Shown piece after piece: positions 54,101 through 64,000 of a stretch of DNA of 64,000 bases. The stretch lies in NCBI GenBank assembly GCA_033439685.1, contig JAUEDM010000001.1:5704001-5768000 (forward strand), in the 5' to 3' direction. Below the pieces are notes generated by a model that had not been told where the DNA came from, made no database searches, and saw nothing but the letters and a program-made list of their open reading frames with translations. This DNA comes from Apodospora peruviana (lineage: Eukaryota; Ascomycota; Sordariomycetes; Sordariales; Lasiosphaeriaceae). Within the stretch, counting starts at the first letter, position 1, and the number at the start of each line of letters is the position of its first letter. The position numbers and the translations under genes were made by a program.

Positions 54101-54360
54101 GTCGTGTTTTCATCTCGACACAGACTAACATTGTCGGCTTGGGGACGGCGTGGAGAAGACTCAGGGGTAGGAGGAAACAGGGGCATGTCTGCTGCCTTGC
54201 TCCGGGTTCGCGCTCGCGTATATGCTTGGAAGGCGGCGGTCTGGGCGTCCCTCTGGGCCACAGCTGGATCGATGTACTCAAGGTGAACCCCATGCACTGA
54301 CGACGTTGACTTGCGCAGATGGAGATCCGACCTGGACTTGGCGCTGTTCCGACGAAGCAT
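51127..54360 (-). CDS. Large Ser/Arg/Pro-rich protein of unknown function
   Basis: I do not recognise this gene. A single open frame gives 1077 aa from ATG 54360; the frame is open for another 24 codons upstream but without an ATG, so an upstream coding exon remains possible. The N-terminus (MLRRNSAKSRSDLHLRK, then a helical AYTRARTRSKA stretch) looks structured or conserved, and the rest is low complexity. It has many RRxS and SP/TP sites, a basic segment KTKARKVSKSLKTKLKSFFNLAK near residue 380-405 that could form an amphipathic membrane- or partner-binding helix, and short motif-like blocks near the end (TLPTSPLSVVEP, VKSILRSTPSPMKRARPKIG). No enzyme motif is visible. A phosphoregulated scaffold is the most that composition suggests. 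Confidence 0.7.
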   Translation of the reverse strand: MLRRNSAKSRSDLHLRKSTSSVHGVHLEYIDPAVAQRDAQTAAFQAYTRARTRSKAADMPLFPPTPESSPRRPQADNVSLCRDENTTPRRGLEECHDLQRRQSVRFMGPCSVQGRTPQGRGAGSRLNSRDIDMGPAQVQDDDDTNSIKRSILGNNISNPSQQQPRGPHREPPPVPSPGIAGDYLTVLAAGDEYYTPEDDIASAPSSYRRLRRSRSMFTSDEGGIGRKQDIPSPFSNGKTPSSRLVPSLNNRRVVHSEPTESESPRGVPKLRAPKSMSFLRNRTRSGSNASRDCNARAPGPPQAPGMYEDGSWMIDHGTPRLATKASFFGSRNRRTEAGIRKSLRSNSSADDHGNTNANAATSSSGKEDGFKTKARKVSKSLKTKLKSFFNLAKSGDEPTSLPEQQITAHRTHVTEGLGSLFSSDDDQDALKPIDWSSIHRVPSQVPLVQIVPPNLVHSNRGSVESLGSEQECKVSDDKSLTSWTNSGPSTLTSQQQQQWKEWERQRLSIIRENGSHAPSPSIRRKPLGTQLFQHSENVIVNQVAAGPTVDSQRVYSALMKRVRESNNQNAPEIEQQGRADDMFSPPVDTLPSVESLRNVSRQSPRMKLRVVPQNPYQFSSPGGIRTPTQATTNATLRPDMQHVQAGQFRTGSPAAPHIRQMYPEVTRNEPRDVHAAFETGMSRSASANTQSSCKPSDDPFIEDHREPTSTEDRVHRMEEPKIIKDQSSAFFGSPASHLFRTTSPYRRALRRSMEEEQNTEMRLVSSHQESGANSQNASEDGTQIHRLGGRDYVRGTDSASANGVDYTESIYSTDECGPSQTQDNLDAGARLHEITKKSNPNEADHTPLTYRPARYRVDSSGSSIDWMTWLSANVAKLESSPFPSKLSEVEYALPTMPRRFLRGHVRESAQIYDEDEEDVEAFEPPTHKPTLPTSPLSVVEPNVVKLSPTQRSVKRTTPPSAGRTLLENYSPLDVPPIPVKSILRSTPSPMKRARPKIGHSLASSAASSPGLTAAVQRQFGPVSKKSYRKERCGSPDSDSSDRFGSNGDRTGGFGLERTRFRSAEHVQTSSDGSVAFI

Positions 54361-55241
54361 TGGACGTGATTGATCGATCGCAGACGAAACCCAGAAGAGC
54401 GACTCGGAGTCGAAGCTGTGGGGGACTGCCAACTGGGAACGCAGCAGAAGGTAACGAGCAGCTGTCCTTCACTCGAAGAACTGGTTGAGTGAACAACAGT
54501 AAAATATGTGGCTAAACCTATGACAGGTGAAATGTGATATCTTGGCCGGGGCAGCAAACGGATACACCACGGTCAGGAAGTATGGCTCAGAACGGAGGTT
54601 TAGAACCCTGGACTGTCGAGACAGGTCGGGAAGACTTTGGCAACTCCCAACAATGGGAGGGACAAAAGAAAGTTGGGGAGCCATGACGACCTGTCCCGCT
54701 CCTAACAAGTTGGCGGAAGGTGCTCTGGAGCTCGTGGTTGATAACGATGGGATGCAATGACCAGCCCGGTGGCCAGTACATCGTGGTAGGTACGATCAAG
54801 GTCGATGCAAGGACGACAGCACCCAATTGGGGCTCAATGGATTGGATCGTCAACGTTGCTCAAGAAGCTGACTGACGAACCATGGTACAAACTATTGTCA
54901 ATACAAAGACCTGGGATAATACCCAGCCACTGGTGAGGCGATGCATCGATCAGCGAATATCGGGTGCATATGTTCAATAAAAAAAATAGTGAAATTGATC
55001 TCTTATAGACTGAGAACGTGACTACGGAAAATGCAAACCATCCCGACTCAATCATCTGTATCCCATATTGCGCGTACAGTAATACAAGGAAACTCCAGAG
55101 GTTGCATGACCGCCCATACCTATTCCAAAAGCAATAACGAAGAGAAAGAGAAAGAGCAATGCCGTTCCAATAACCCATGGCAACCTAAATATGTTCGCTG
55201 ATAACGACGTCCTGAAACCGCCGAAATAACGCTTAAGCGAC
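54361..55241. other. Intergenic region, promoter of the unknown gene and 3' flank of the subtilase
   Basis: Holds no recognisable gene. If the unknown gene has an upstream coding exon, it lies between about 54380 and 54900. Confidence 0.5.
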
Positions 55242-56928
55242 TTAAGCCGAAATCTCCTGAAGGAACTCCTCGAGCTCCTCATCCACCATTTTGTGGATCT
55301 TCTTGGAGAGCTTCTCAGCCTTTTCGGACAAAGATGAGACGCCGGAGACAACCTTGCCGGAGACGACCTTGAAGTCGTGTTCAATGGCCTTCTCGAGCTC
55401 GGAGACCGAGGTGGAAAGGTCGATCTTCTCCGTCTTGTGCTCAGCCTGGTAGCCGCCAGCCTCGACGATGGCGGAATAGTTGTTGCAGCCACCGCCGTTC
55501 CAGGCGAGGAGGTTGGGAGTGTCCTTGGGGATGTCGGTGAGTGCACCCTCAGTGGCAATGCTGATCAAGTTGGACTTCATCTTCTCAGGGGAGATGGGCG
55601 AGACCGAGTACTCCGAGTCGCTGGAAGGCTGGAGCGACAAGTAGTAGGCCAAGAGACCGCAGATGTGGGGCGAAGCCATCGAGGTGCCCGAGATGGTGTT
55701 GGTAGCATACTTGCTGCCGATCCAGGTGGAGAGAATGCTCAGACCAGGGGCAAAGATGTCGGTGCACTTGCCGTAGTTGGAGAAGTAGGCACGGCTGTCA
55801 TCAATACCCGAGGCACCAACGGTGACGGGGTTGGCAGCAGCGGCAGGGGAGTAGTTGCAAGCATCGGCGTTGTCATTGCCAGCGGCAACGGCGAAGTGAA
55901 TTCCGCCCTTGACGGCCGCGTTGACAGCAGCATCCAGAGCCGACGTCTTGCCACCACCAAGGGACATGTTGGCGACGGAGCCCTTGAAACCCTTTCGCTT
56001 GCCATCCTTGGCAGCCTTGACCTGCTCCTTGTGGGCATCGAGAGCCCATTGGACACCGGCAACAACATCAGCCATGGTGCCCGACCCGTTTGACCGGAGG
56101 ACCTTGACAGCGTAGACATTGGCCTTCTTGGCGACACCGTACTTCTTGCCAGCAATGGTTCCGGAGCAGTGAGTCCCGTGTCCATTGCCATCGACATCAG
56201 CATCGCCCTGGGGAATGGTCTTGCCCCACTTGGCACGACCCTCAAAATCAACGTGGTCAACGTTGGTGCCTGTGTCGATAACATAGGCATCGACACCCTC
56301 ACCACCCTCAGCAGCATACAGATACTTGTTGAAGGTAGCAAAAGTCAGGGCATTGCGGTGCGAAACACGAGCCAGACCCCACGGGGAGGATTTCTCGAGC
56401 TCTCCGTCGCACTTCGCGTCCTCAGAGACGGGCTCTTCCTTGATGCTCATGGTGTGGACAACGGTGTCGCGCTCAATGTACTCGACCTGAAGAAGAAGCG
56501 AGTTAGTATCGTTGAAACCAAACAGGTGCATGAACGCTTCCGGGCGGCTAACTTACATCCGGGTGCCTCCGGACCTGCTCGATGGTCTCCTCATCAAAGT
56601 GGCCAGAGTAGCCCAAAAAACCTTGGCCGATATTGTACGTGTGCTTCAGCCCGCGGAAGACCTCGTCGACCATGGAGAACTGGCCGCGCTTCTTTAGGTC
56701 CATACGCTCGTTTTCACGAGAGTCATGGACCTGCTGGACCCAGCTGTGGTGGTCCGATGCCGACGAGTCGGTTACATGCTTCTTGAACTTGATGATGTAT
56801 GAGTTGGGAACGACCTCAGCGTTCGAAGATGAAAGAATGGGAGCGGCATCGCCATGGACGGTCTCATGGCTGAACTTGGGTGCCGCTGCCGCACACGCGG
56901 CTAGCGAGAGGGCGATAAGGCCTCTCAT
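55242..56928 (-). CDS. Cerevisin-type subtilisin protease (vacuolar proteinase B family)
   Basis: This S8 serine endopeptidase is probably delivered to the vacuole as a proenzyme. Exons 56928-56557 and 56486-55242, split by a 70-bp intron (56487-56556), give 538 aa. A signal peptide (MRGLIALSLAACAAAAP) is followed by an I9 propeptide (SYIIKFKKHV ... RRHPDVEYIERD). The catalytic triad is Asp195 (AYVIDTG), His227 (GNGHGTHCSG) and Ser393 (SGTSMASPH), with the oxyanion Asn in AAGND. After the protease comes an Lys/Glu-rich helical tail (VSELEKAIEHDF ... DEELEEFLQEI), as in fungal vacuolar PrB1/Alp2-type enzymes that are trimmed on maturation. The gene is intact. Confidence 0.93.
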
Positions 56929-59718
56929 TGTGAAGGGAAAGGAGGGACCGAAGTCGATGAACCTGCGACTTCAAAGAACGGATGGTAAAAGGATGCAGAA
57001 ATAACAGAAGCCGACTGTGATGGTTTCCTTGATGGACTCCAGTACGCTGCGGATGCAGAAGATGATGGGGATGGAGGATGATGATGAAGGGGGAGCGGAT
57101 GTGAGAGGAAAGAGGGAACCGAGTTCGGCGATGGGAGCTGCGTCCTTGATAAAGAGGTGGAGGTGCAGGTGCGCAGGTGGTGGCATGCGTAAGACGGTGA
57201 GTTGCCCGTTGCCTCAGGGAACCTCCTGGTCCATTTAGCGCGTTGTCTAGCTTTGGTACACGGCAGGCCCAGGCACTGGGGGTTTAAGACCCGCTTTTAG
57301 TCCGAATGCGGCTTAGTGAAAGGTGGAGTAGCCAATAGTATGACTCTGAGCCTAGTCCACTGGGGCAAAACAGCTGAGTTCCCCCGCGATAAGGGCCAGG
57401 CACCTCTCGGGCCGCCTTATCGGTTCAAGCGTTGAGCTGCCGCCCGCCTTTTAGGTTCCTTGGACCAACTCCAGAGTCGAAATTCAGATCTAAAAGTCGC
57501 CATGCAGTAGAAACGGGGTAGCTATTGCGATATACTGATCCGTGGAGTTGATTTGGAGAGTGGCGGGCAACGTGACCAGCAAAGCAAAGCAAGCATAACT
57601 GGAGGCAGCAAGGCGGCTACGGGATCGACAGCCGCCAACCGCTGTGCAGCCTCGAAACTGCAGGGTAGCTCCAGATAGGGAATCCAGAGTCCCAGTTCCG
57701 TGGAGTTTTCGAGTTGACCACTTATCGCCGCTCAATCTGACCTTGACGAGGCCTGAATGTCGAGGCTGAGTACAGGTAGCCTCCTCACCGTCATGACCGA
57801 CAGCTTCGAATGCACTTACCAGCTCTCTCCGGGCAGATTGCTCCTTGAAACTGCCTCCAAGGTGGTTGGCGGTGCCCATGCGAATCATCCATGGTAGGCA
57901 CGTCACTGCCAGGCATTGTGCACTAACAGTCTGCCAAGTCAAGGGTGCGTTATCACCCGGAACTGGGTGGTGGAGATGGAAGTCCAGGTCATCCGGATGC
58001 GACACGTGCCTTCGTTAAAGACCCCCGCCTCATCAAGGTACCATTGGATCTGACTCAACAAACAGGTGCTTCCGAGCTCTGGAGATGAAGACAATCTTGC
58101 ATGCCACCTGCATCCGAAGCTACCAGCTCTTTGTGTTATCTGTACAAGTAACCCGTATCGTGGGACCCACGAGTTCTTAAAGTCCACAACTTGTGTCCTT
58201 GCGTTGGGTTTTATGAAGTCGATAAAGCGGGTCCTATCTGCTGTGTCCAGAAGCTTAATAAAGTGCTAAAGATGATACCATTACATCATAATTTGAGTAT
58301 CTCGGAATTGAACGCCTGTGACTGTCTGTGTCCTCCGCGCCATCAGCTGCCCCTGGGAACACTCCGCTCGGTACGTATTGGAAAAGCGCATTGTCAAGAA
58401 TGACTATAGTGCTGTTCCGTGTATGCCGATGAGAGGACTTACTCGCTCAGTATATCTGATCAGTCGGCACTCTAACAACTCACGTTTCGCGAGCAGGCAA
58501 GGGCCATGTCGCGAGAGTGGGGTTCTTGGTCGCTATCAATTGCAGACCACAGCTTAAAGTGCAGTTCCTATCTCCGTGTAACTCTCCGCAGGTCATACTA
58601 CCCAACCTCGAGTCAAGATCTAGGCAAATCATGAAACAGACAACACCTACTGAGGTCAAGTGGTTTTATCCCAGGAAAACATGATGTCGTTCAGTCCCGA
58701 GGCTACTCTGTGGCGGCATGCCGTGGCGCGAACCAGCCAACTGCTATAGCATTCAACGTTCCCAGTTTACCTATATCCGTTGAGGTCATATTAGCGAAAG
58801 GAAATGAGTTGATAGGCCATCGGATGCCATGTAAGAGTCTTCGTGGTCTATTCCATGTAAATCACCGACCTATTTTCAGTAGGAAGAAGTCGTTGTTGAT
58901 ACTACCTTATCTCTGATCGATTCTCGGTTCTGGGGAGACACGTCTTGAAAGGGTCTAGAAAGTCCCCAAGAAGGCTATACGAGCTTATTGTCTTCATCAC
59001 CTCTCCTGTGGGTGAAATACGAGCTTATGATTGAAATGGTACAAAACAAACGGATAAGTCAAGAGATGGGAAAGCGTAGGAAGGCGCTATTCCGTACTTT
59101 AATATCTCAAACATAGAATGCACCGGGAGAAGCAGTTCAGTGGCACGATTGCTCGCCTCGGTTTGGATGCAATGGTTCTGGCCCGTTTCAACAAGCACCG
59201 CCACAGTTACCCCTCCAGCGGGACCAACCAGCAGGCAGGCGCCGAACTAAAGTTGGGTCTTGGCGCAAGGCAGGCGTTGTTGTTGGACCGAACGGGAAGC
59301 CACAGGCTCGAGGCTGATGACACAGAGGATCAAGTTCCAGGTTGGATCGAACTTTTTGACACGAGCTCGCAAGGCCGCGTGTACTGCACAGACTGTACAG
59401 ACAGCATCCATCACGAAGCACCAACAAGCTGCGCACGATTTAGACGCTGTGTCACGATCTTTATTTGCAGAATTACCTTCCGTTTCGTCGCCATTGACCT
59501 TCGAGCGCACATCGTGCACCTCCACCACCTCCCACTCTGGGCTCCTGCATGAACCCCCGGTTCCCGTACATAGCACGCTGCACATCCACCACGTCCGAAG
59601 ACCTCGGGCTGCGATTGTTCTTCCATGAGAGCTATTCCAGCAACGAGCCTGGTCCCTAGATGGGGGCTAGGAATACGAGCAAGTCGCAATACATTCGACA
59701 AAGGAAGACACTGGCTTG
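56929..59718. other. Gene-free divergent region, 2.8 kb
   Basis: This region between the subtilase and BEACH gene starts holds many short ORFs, none with a recognisable domain or splice pattern. The 58600-59100 part is AT-richer. It may hold promoters only, or an unrecognised RNA. Confidence 0.5.
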
Positions 59719-62700
59719 ATGGCTGCCAGGTTTGATCGCAGGCAGGACAAAATGCTCGCTTCCCGACCCCGCCGTTACCGGTCATCAACGTCGGCATCGT
59801 CAGCCCAGACCTCCAAAGCCGCCGAAGTCTTGCAGACCCTCCTCGATCACCTGGCCGCTGCCACCCGACCTCCGCATGATGGACCATACCCAAACATTGA
59901 GAAGCTGCTGGACCAAGCGAGGCATATTCACCAACACATTGCAGCGACACACCCCCCGTCCCCACCACAGGACGACTTCCGGCATCTTCACGGTTTCCAG
60001 AGCCTACTCGACGTCCTACGATCATTTTCCGGCTTCTACAACCCCCAGAAGCGTACCGAGGCAGAGAAAGTAGGCCTCTTTGACCTGTTACATGTTGTCC
60101 TGGCGATTATTTCGGCTGCCTTCCGTGGGCATCCGGGCAACCGACGGTATTTTCAAGACAGAGTCGAAGGTGGAGGGTGGGAGGCTCTGGAGCAAATAAT
60201 AGCCAGCATTGGTGTTGGTGGAAGTGATTCAGACCTCTGGACGAATTGTCAGCTGTTTGGGAAACTGCTCTCCTTTTCCCTGGACGACCAGCGTCTCGAC
60301 GAACTCTGCCGTTCCGTCTCTCCGTCTGCGAACCAACAGAACGAGGCGCCGCCTGTAGAGAATGCCGAGAACCAAAACAACAGCCAAGACAAGATTACCA
60401 AGTCTTTTGACCTGGCGGCCGTCGCGACAAAGCTTAGGGAGATAATCAGGCCAACAACAGTCATTCAAAATGCAGAAATCATCCGGACTGTTATTGGCTT
60501 TTGGGAGTCGATTCCAAGACACGAAGGTGCGGAACCAAACCCAGTTTCGATGATTGTCCTGGCAACTCTCTCGTCCGCTGCCTCTGTTTCCTTATTCAAC
60601 TTGACTGCTCTCCACGGAACGGGGATCTTGTCCAGATTTCTGCGCTTGCTATTTGCTACGGACTGTGTTCTTGCCGAGGCGGAACGAGAAAAGGCGCTAC
60701 CATTATGCAAGTCCTTGATGTACCTGGGCATAGACCAGCTGGCAGATGCCCAGTTCCTACTGTCTCGCCAGGATCCCACCACCTCTGATTTCTGTCTCGG
60801 CATGACGGAAAAGTTCAATGGACCTCCGTTTATTCATTTCGACCTCTCCCTGCATGGCCATGCGTCAATTGAGCTTCCCAGCCTTGGGCGATCCTTCCCG
60901 CCGCAGTCTTCTCCTGGCTACACATTCACCGCTTGGGTGCGTATTGACAAATTCGACCCCAACTCTCATACTACTCTTTTTGGGGTCTTCGACTCGACCC
61001 AGACATGCTTTCTTCTGGCGTATCTTGAGAAAGACACCAAGAACTTCATTCTTCAAACGTCTGTAACATCCTCCCGCCCGAGTGTTAGGTTTAAATCAAC
61101 TGCGTTTAAGGAGCACAAGTGGTACCATATCGCCGTCGTCCACCGGCGGCCGAAGACCATGGTAACAAGCAAAGCAAGTCTCTTCGTGAACGGGGAGTTC
61201 GCTGAACAAATCCGTTCATCATATCCGAGCGCCCCTCCCATATCTAATGGGAGCACGGAGAGCTTTGCATCTTTTACCTCAAGCAGCAACAAGACGAACC
61301 CAGTCCAGGCATTCTTCGGCACGCCCCGCGACCTCTCGACACAAATTGGACCAGGGCTCGTGTGTTCTAAATGGTCACTTGCTTCTGCACACCTCTTTGA
61401 GGATGTTTTAAGTGATGATCTCCTCGCGGTGCATTATCGTCTTGGGCCACGTTACCAAGGAAACTTCCAGGACTGCCTGGGGGGGTTCCAAACTTATGAG
61501 GCTTCGGCTGCTCTCGGCCTGCGAAACGAGCTCTTCCATCCAGGAAAGGACGAGAATTCGGATATTTTGAAAGCTATCAGGGACAAAGCTAGCACCATCA
61601 TCCCAGAAGCAAAAGTACTTTTCAGCACGTTTCCACGCGCCGTATTTGGTACGGACGGTAAATTCACGGACACGACTGTTTACAGGTCTCTCTCTCGAAA
61701 CTCGGCCAGCAGTTTGTTTCATTCTACAACCAAGAACGGAACCGCTGTCGCAATCAACGGAGCCATATCGTGCATCAACGACGCGCTGATTCGGCCAAAC
61801 GGGGTTGCTCTTCTCACAGGGGATCCAGTATTCGCGACTCCCTTCTATTTGGACGACAATCTTTGGCGCCTGGGTGGCTTCACACCTGTGGCCCTGAAGC
61901 TGGTTGAGCGGGCGTCTACTTGCGAGGAGCTTGTGCGTTCTGTTGAGCTGATTTTACATTGCATAGACAGTAGCTGGAGAAACAGCGAGGCTATGGAGAG
62001 GGACAATGGTTATGCCATCCTGAGCATGTTGCTGCGAGCTAAACTAGGATATGGCGTATCTGCCTCCGACAAGCAGTTGTGGCGTCTTGCGCTAACAAGT
62101 GATACGAGAGACAAACTAAGCTTCCAGCTACTTAGCCTCGTGCTCAGCTTTGTTGGCTACAACCACGCTGATCCTATAGAGTCATTCATCGTGAATCCCC
62201 TGGCGTACCGCGTCCTTCTGATCGACCTCGATGCATGGCGCCGATCAGCCCCCGTCACACAGGAGCTCTATTACAGACAGTTTGTAACCTTCGCCGTGAA
62301 GAGCAAACATCACCAGTTTAATAGTCGAAGGCTCCTGCGAATGCGTACGTGTCAACTAACAAATGATTCTCAAACGTTCGTTACGCTCACAAATCTGGGC
62401 GCAGGTATTATTAAGAGACTTCTAGACGCCTTGAAAGCAGAGACCATCTCAGAGAACACACTACCTCACTTCATGTCCTCCTTTGAGAGCCTTGTGAAGT
62501 GCAATTTTAACGTCGAAGTCCATCGCTCTCTCGCCCTCTTTGTCACCTACGCTTTTCATAGGCCCCATGGGTCGATCTCGCGAACACCAAAGCCGGCATC
62601 TGCGAGCAGTCGCTCAGGCACTCCCGGGCCTAGTGTTTTGAGACGCCCAACCATCGAGATTGGCCTGTCTTCCTCTCCTTCGTCACCATTGCTCACAAAA

Positions 62701-64000
62701 AAGCAACTAGGTGTTAAAATCTTGGAGATGTACACAAGACTGCTTTGTGAAAAGGACAACTTGACTGATATCCGCAAGTTCGCCAAGACAGTCACCAATA
62801 AGGTAATATCCGATGATGGAGCGAATAGGAGAAGAGAATACGTACTGACTACCAGCCAGTGGCTACTCTACCTACTCGCCGAGGACGACCCGGAAATAGT
62901 CGTTTATGGCTGCAAGATCCTTGCCCGTTTGCTGGTCACGCAGCCGCCTGGCTATACTGCTAAATTCAGCTCCAAAACCGGCGGCTTCTCGCTCATGGCG
63001 CATCGTCTGAAGCAGTGGTGGGATGTTGAAACGCTGTGGCCGATTCTATTCAGTATCCTTTTTGGATACGATGTCGCCAAGATCGACTTTAGCAAATCAT
63101 TCGACTTCTTCAGTCTCCTCGAGATCTTCGGCAACAGCCGGGTGGTGTTTCCAGACGTGCTGCCTGTCATTACTTCGATGCTACAGCATGGTCTTAGAGA
63201 TGTTCTGAGATATCAGGACGATCCCGATTCTCCTGCAGGCGGTCCACTGTTAACTAAAGATTCTAATGGAAATCTCGAAGCCATCCACACCAGGCCAAGA
63301 GCTAGATCTATGGAGTTGGGCAAGGTGCTAGAGTCAAGAAGTGAGAATCCTACCCAAGAATGGCTAACAATGGTTGACATTGACATGGACGTAGAAATTC
63401 GTCTGCCTGATAAAGATAGGGTTACAAGCCACGCCGTTGTGCTTCAAACCGTCGTCCGTTTTCTAGCGGATATGCATAGCCGGTCGGCAAATTTCCGAGA
63501 CTTTGCTTTGTCGTCAGATTACGTTCGGTATCTTCTTGTAGTCCTGTACCCAATCATTGTGAGCGCCGATCCCGTCACCCCCGAGACGGAGCTGAATTCG
63601 AAAGACTCGGCTCTCAACTTCGAGGGGGGCGATGTTATTATTCGGCCAGTACCTGGCTCCCTGTCTACTGCAACCCCCATAGTTCGAACAAAGAAGGCAG
63701 GGACAGCAGAGACTCTATTGCCCTCTCCTGGGCTTGGTCGCGGCACACCTCTTCGAAGACCGTCGTCCTTCATTATGGTCTCATCACAGCAGCCTCCCGC
63801 TCCCGCCCCACCCGCACGTCTCAACCATGTCATGTCACCCAAGAAGAAGTTTTCTGCGCAAACAGTTAGCAACGGTGTGCTGGAGGGGGTTTTGGAACTC
63901 ATCATTGCTGTGTTCAATGACCAGATATTAGCGCGCAAGGAGTTTCCAGGTTTCGGACTATTCTTGAAAGTCCCCCCGGGCTTCCAAGAGCATCAGGCGT
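59719..64000 (+). CDS. BEACH-domain (LYST/neurobeachin-type) protein, N-terminal part; 3' end outside window
   Basis: BEACH proteins are very large scaffolds in vesicle traffic and cell-wall or vacuole maintenance. Exons 59719-62344, 62405-62802 and 62860-64000+ give about 1388 residues so far. The first intron (62345-62404, 60 bp) has an AACTAAC branch. The second (62803-62859, 57 bp) is in frame and stop-free; splicing joins TVTNK to WLLYLLAEDDPEIV, which reads as one helical repeat. An Arg/Ser-rich start leads to helical repeats, then a ConA/LamG-like beta domain from about residue 370 to 510 (FTAWVRIDKFD, KWYHIAVVHRR, ASLFVNGEFAEQI) typical of this family, then more armadillo-like helices. 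The PH-BEACH-WD part would lie beyond 64000. ATG 59752 is an alternative start with better context. Confidence 0.85.
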   Translation, partial: MAARFDRRQDKMLASRPRRYRSSTSASSAQTSKAAEVLQTLLDHLAAATRPPHDGPYPNIEKLLDQARHIHQHIAATHPPSPPQDDFRHLHGFQSLLDVLRSFSGFYNPQKRTEAEKVGLFDLLHVVLAIISAAFRGHPGNRRYFQDRVEGGGWEALEQIIASIGVGGSDSDLWTNCQLFGKLLSFSLDDQRLDELCRSVSPSANQQNEAPPVENAENQNNSQDKITKSFDLAAVATKLREIIRPTTVIQNAEIIRTVIGFWESIPRHEGAEPNPVSMIVLATLSSAASVSLFNLTALHGTGILSRFLRLLFATDCVLAEAEREKALPLCKSLMYLGIDQLADAQFLLSRQDPTTSDFCLGMTEKFNGPPFIHFDLSLHGHASIELPSLGRSFPPQSSPGYTFTAWVRIDKFDPNSHTTLFGVFDSTQTCFLLAYLEKDTKNFILQTSVTSSRPSVRFKSTAFKEHKWYHIAVVHRRPKTMVTSKASLFVNGEFAEQIRSSYPSAPPISNGSTESFASFTSSSNKTNPVQAFFGTPRDLSTQIGPGLVCSKWSLASAHLFEDVLSDDLLAVHYRLGPRYQGNFQDCLGGFQTYEASAALGLRNELFHPGKDENSDILKAIRDKASTIIPEAKVLFSTFPRAVFGTDGKFTDTTVYRSLSRNSASSLFHSTTKNGTAVAINGAISCINDALIRPNGVALLTGDPVFATPFYLDDNLWRLGGFTPVALKLVERASTCEELVRSVELILHCIDSSWRNSEAMERDNGYAILSMLLRAKLGYGVSASDKQLWRLALTSDTRDKLSFQLLSLVLSFVGYNHADPIESFIVNPLAYRVLLIDLDAWRRSAPVTQELYYRQFVTFAVKSKHHQFNSRRLLRMRTCQLTNDSQTFVTLTNLGAGIIKRLLDALKAETISENTLPHFMSSFESLVKCNFNVEVHRSLALFVTYAFHRPHGSISRTPKPASASSRSGTPGPSVLRRPTIEIGLSSSPSSPLLTKKQLGVKILEMYTRLLCEKDNLTDIRKFAKTVTNKVISDDGANRRREYVLTTSQWLLYLLAEDDPEIVVYGCKILARLLVTQPPGYTAKFSSKTGGFSLMAHRLKQWWDVETLWPILFSILFGYDVAKIDFSKSFDFFSLLEIFGNSRVVFPDVLPVITSMLQHGLRDVLRYQDDPDSPAGGPLLTKDSNGNLEAIHTRPRARSMELGKVLESRSENPTQEWLTMVDIDMDVEIRLPDKDRVTSHAVVLQTVVRFLADMHSRSANFRDFALSSDYVRYLLVVLYPIIVSADPVTPETELNSKDSALNFEGGDVIIRPVPGSLSTATPIVRTKKAGTAETLLPSPGLGRGTPLRRPSSFIMVSSQQPPAPAPPARLNHVMSPKKKFSAQTVSNGVLEGVLELIIAVFNDQILARKEFPGFGLFLKVPPGFQEHQA

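Noticed and set aside
51127..54432. 1101-aa form of the unknown protein starting at 54432
   Set aside because: The codon there is TTG; the first in-frame ATG is at 54360.
55377..56093. 238-codon plus-strand frame opposite the subtilase
   Set aside because: It is antisense to a firmly identified protease and has no domain; GC-rich coding strands often open the opposite frame.
1..64000. Transposons, tRNA, dispersed 5S rRNA, CRISPR, telomere repeats
   Set aside because: No transposase or reverse-transcriptase domain, terminal repeat, RNA-gene signature or repeat array was seen by eye; a RepeatMasker, tRNAscan and Rfam run would settle it.

Overview
The window is nuclear DNA from a filamentous ascomycete, most likely a Sordariomycete. 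The support is short GT-AG introns (about 50-180 bp) with CTAAC/CTGAC-like branch sites, eukaryotic-only gene families in typical Pezizomycotina form, long gene-free spacers and no bacterial gene layout. Genus cannot be told from sequence alone. I rebuilt exon structures by hand from splice signals and reading frame.

Layout. 1-18 kb is mostly RNA and protein housekeeping: REX1 exonuclease (-, cut by the left edge), a C2H2 zinc-finger protein with an N-terminal membrane helix (+), exosome subunit RRP40 (-) divergent from ribosome-associated Hsp70 SSZ1 (+), an RBR E3 ubiquitin ligase (-), and RNase P/MRP subunit POP1 (-). 18.7-27.4 kb holds an NT-C2 domain protein (+), an LSB/PIN3-like SH3 protein (+), mitochondrial 2-methylcitrate dehydratase (-) and glutamate decarboxylase (-). 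27.9-33.1 kb holds three minus-strand accessory genes: a broken aminoglycoside-phosphotransferase-fold gene, a broken zinc-ribbon/2OG-Fe(II) oxygenase gene, and a GIY-YIG/C2H2 gene that needs either a splice or a frame correction at its 5' end. 35.3-46 kb holds a 4CL-like acyl-CoA ligase with a peroxisomal AKL end (+), a secreted serine hydrolase-like protein (+), ATP12 (-) and EFR3 (-). 48.3-64 kb holds a secreted berberine-bridge-type FAD oxidase (+), a large disordered protein of unknown function (-), a vacuolar cerevisin-type subtilase (-) and the 5' part of a BEACH/LYST-type gene (+) that runs off the right edge.

The genes do not form one pathway. REX1, RRP40, POP1 and SSZ1 all serve RNA maturation or translation, and RRP40/SSZ1 share a 398-bp promoter. 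No convincing secondary-metabolite cluster, transposon, tRNA, rRNA or CRISPR array was seen. The two most unusual points are the zinc-finger protein with a predicted membrane anchor and the block of decayed accessory genes between intact neighbours.
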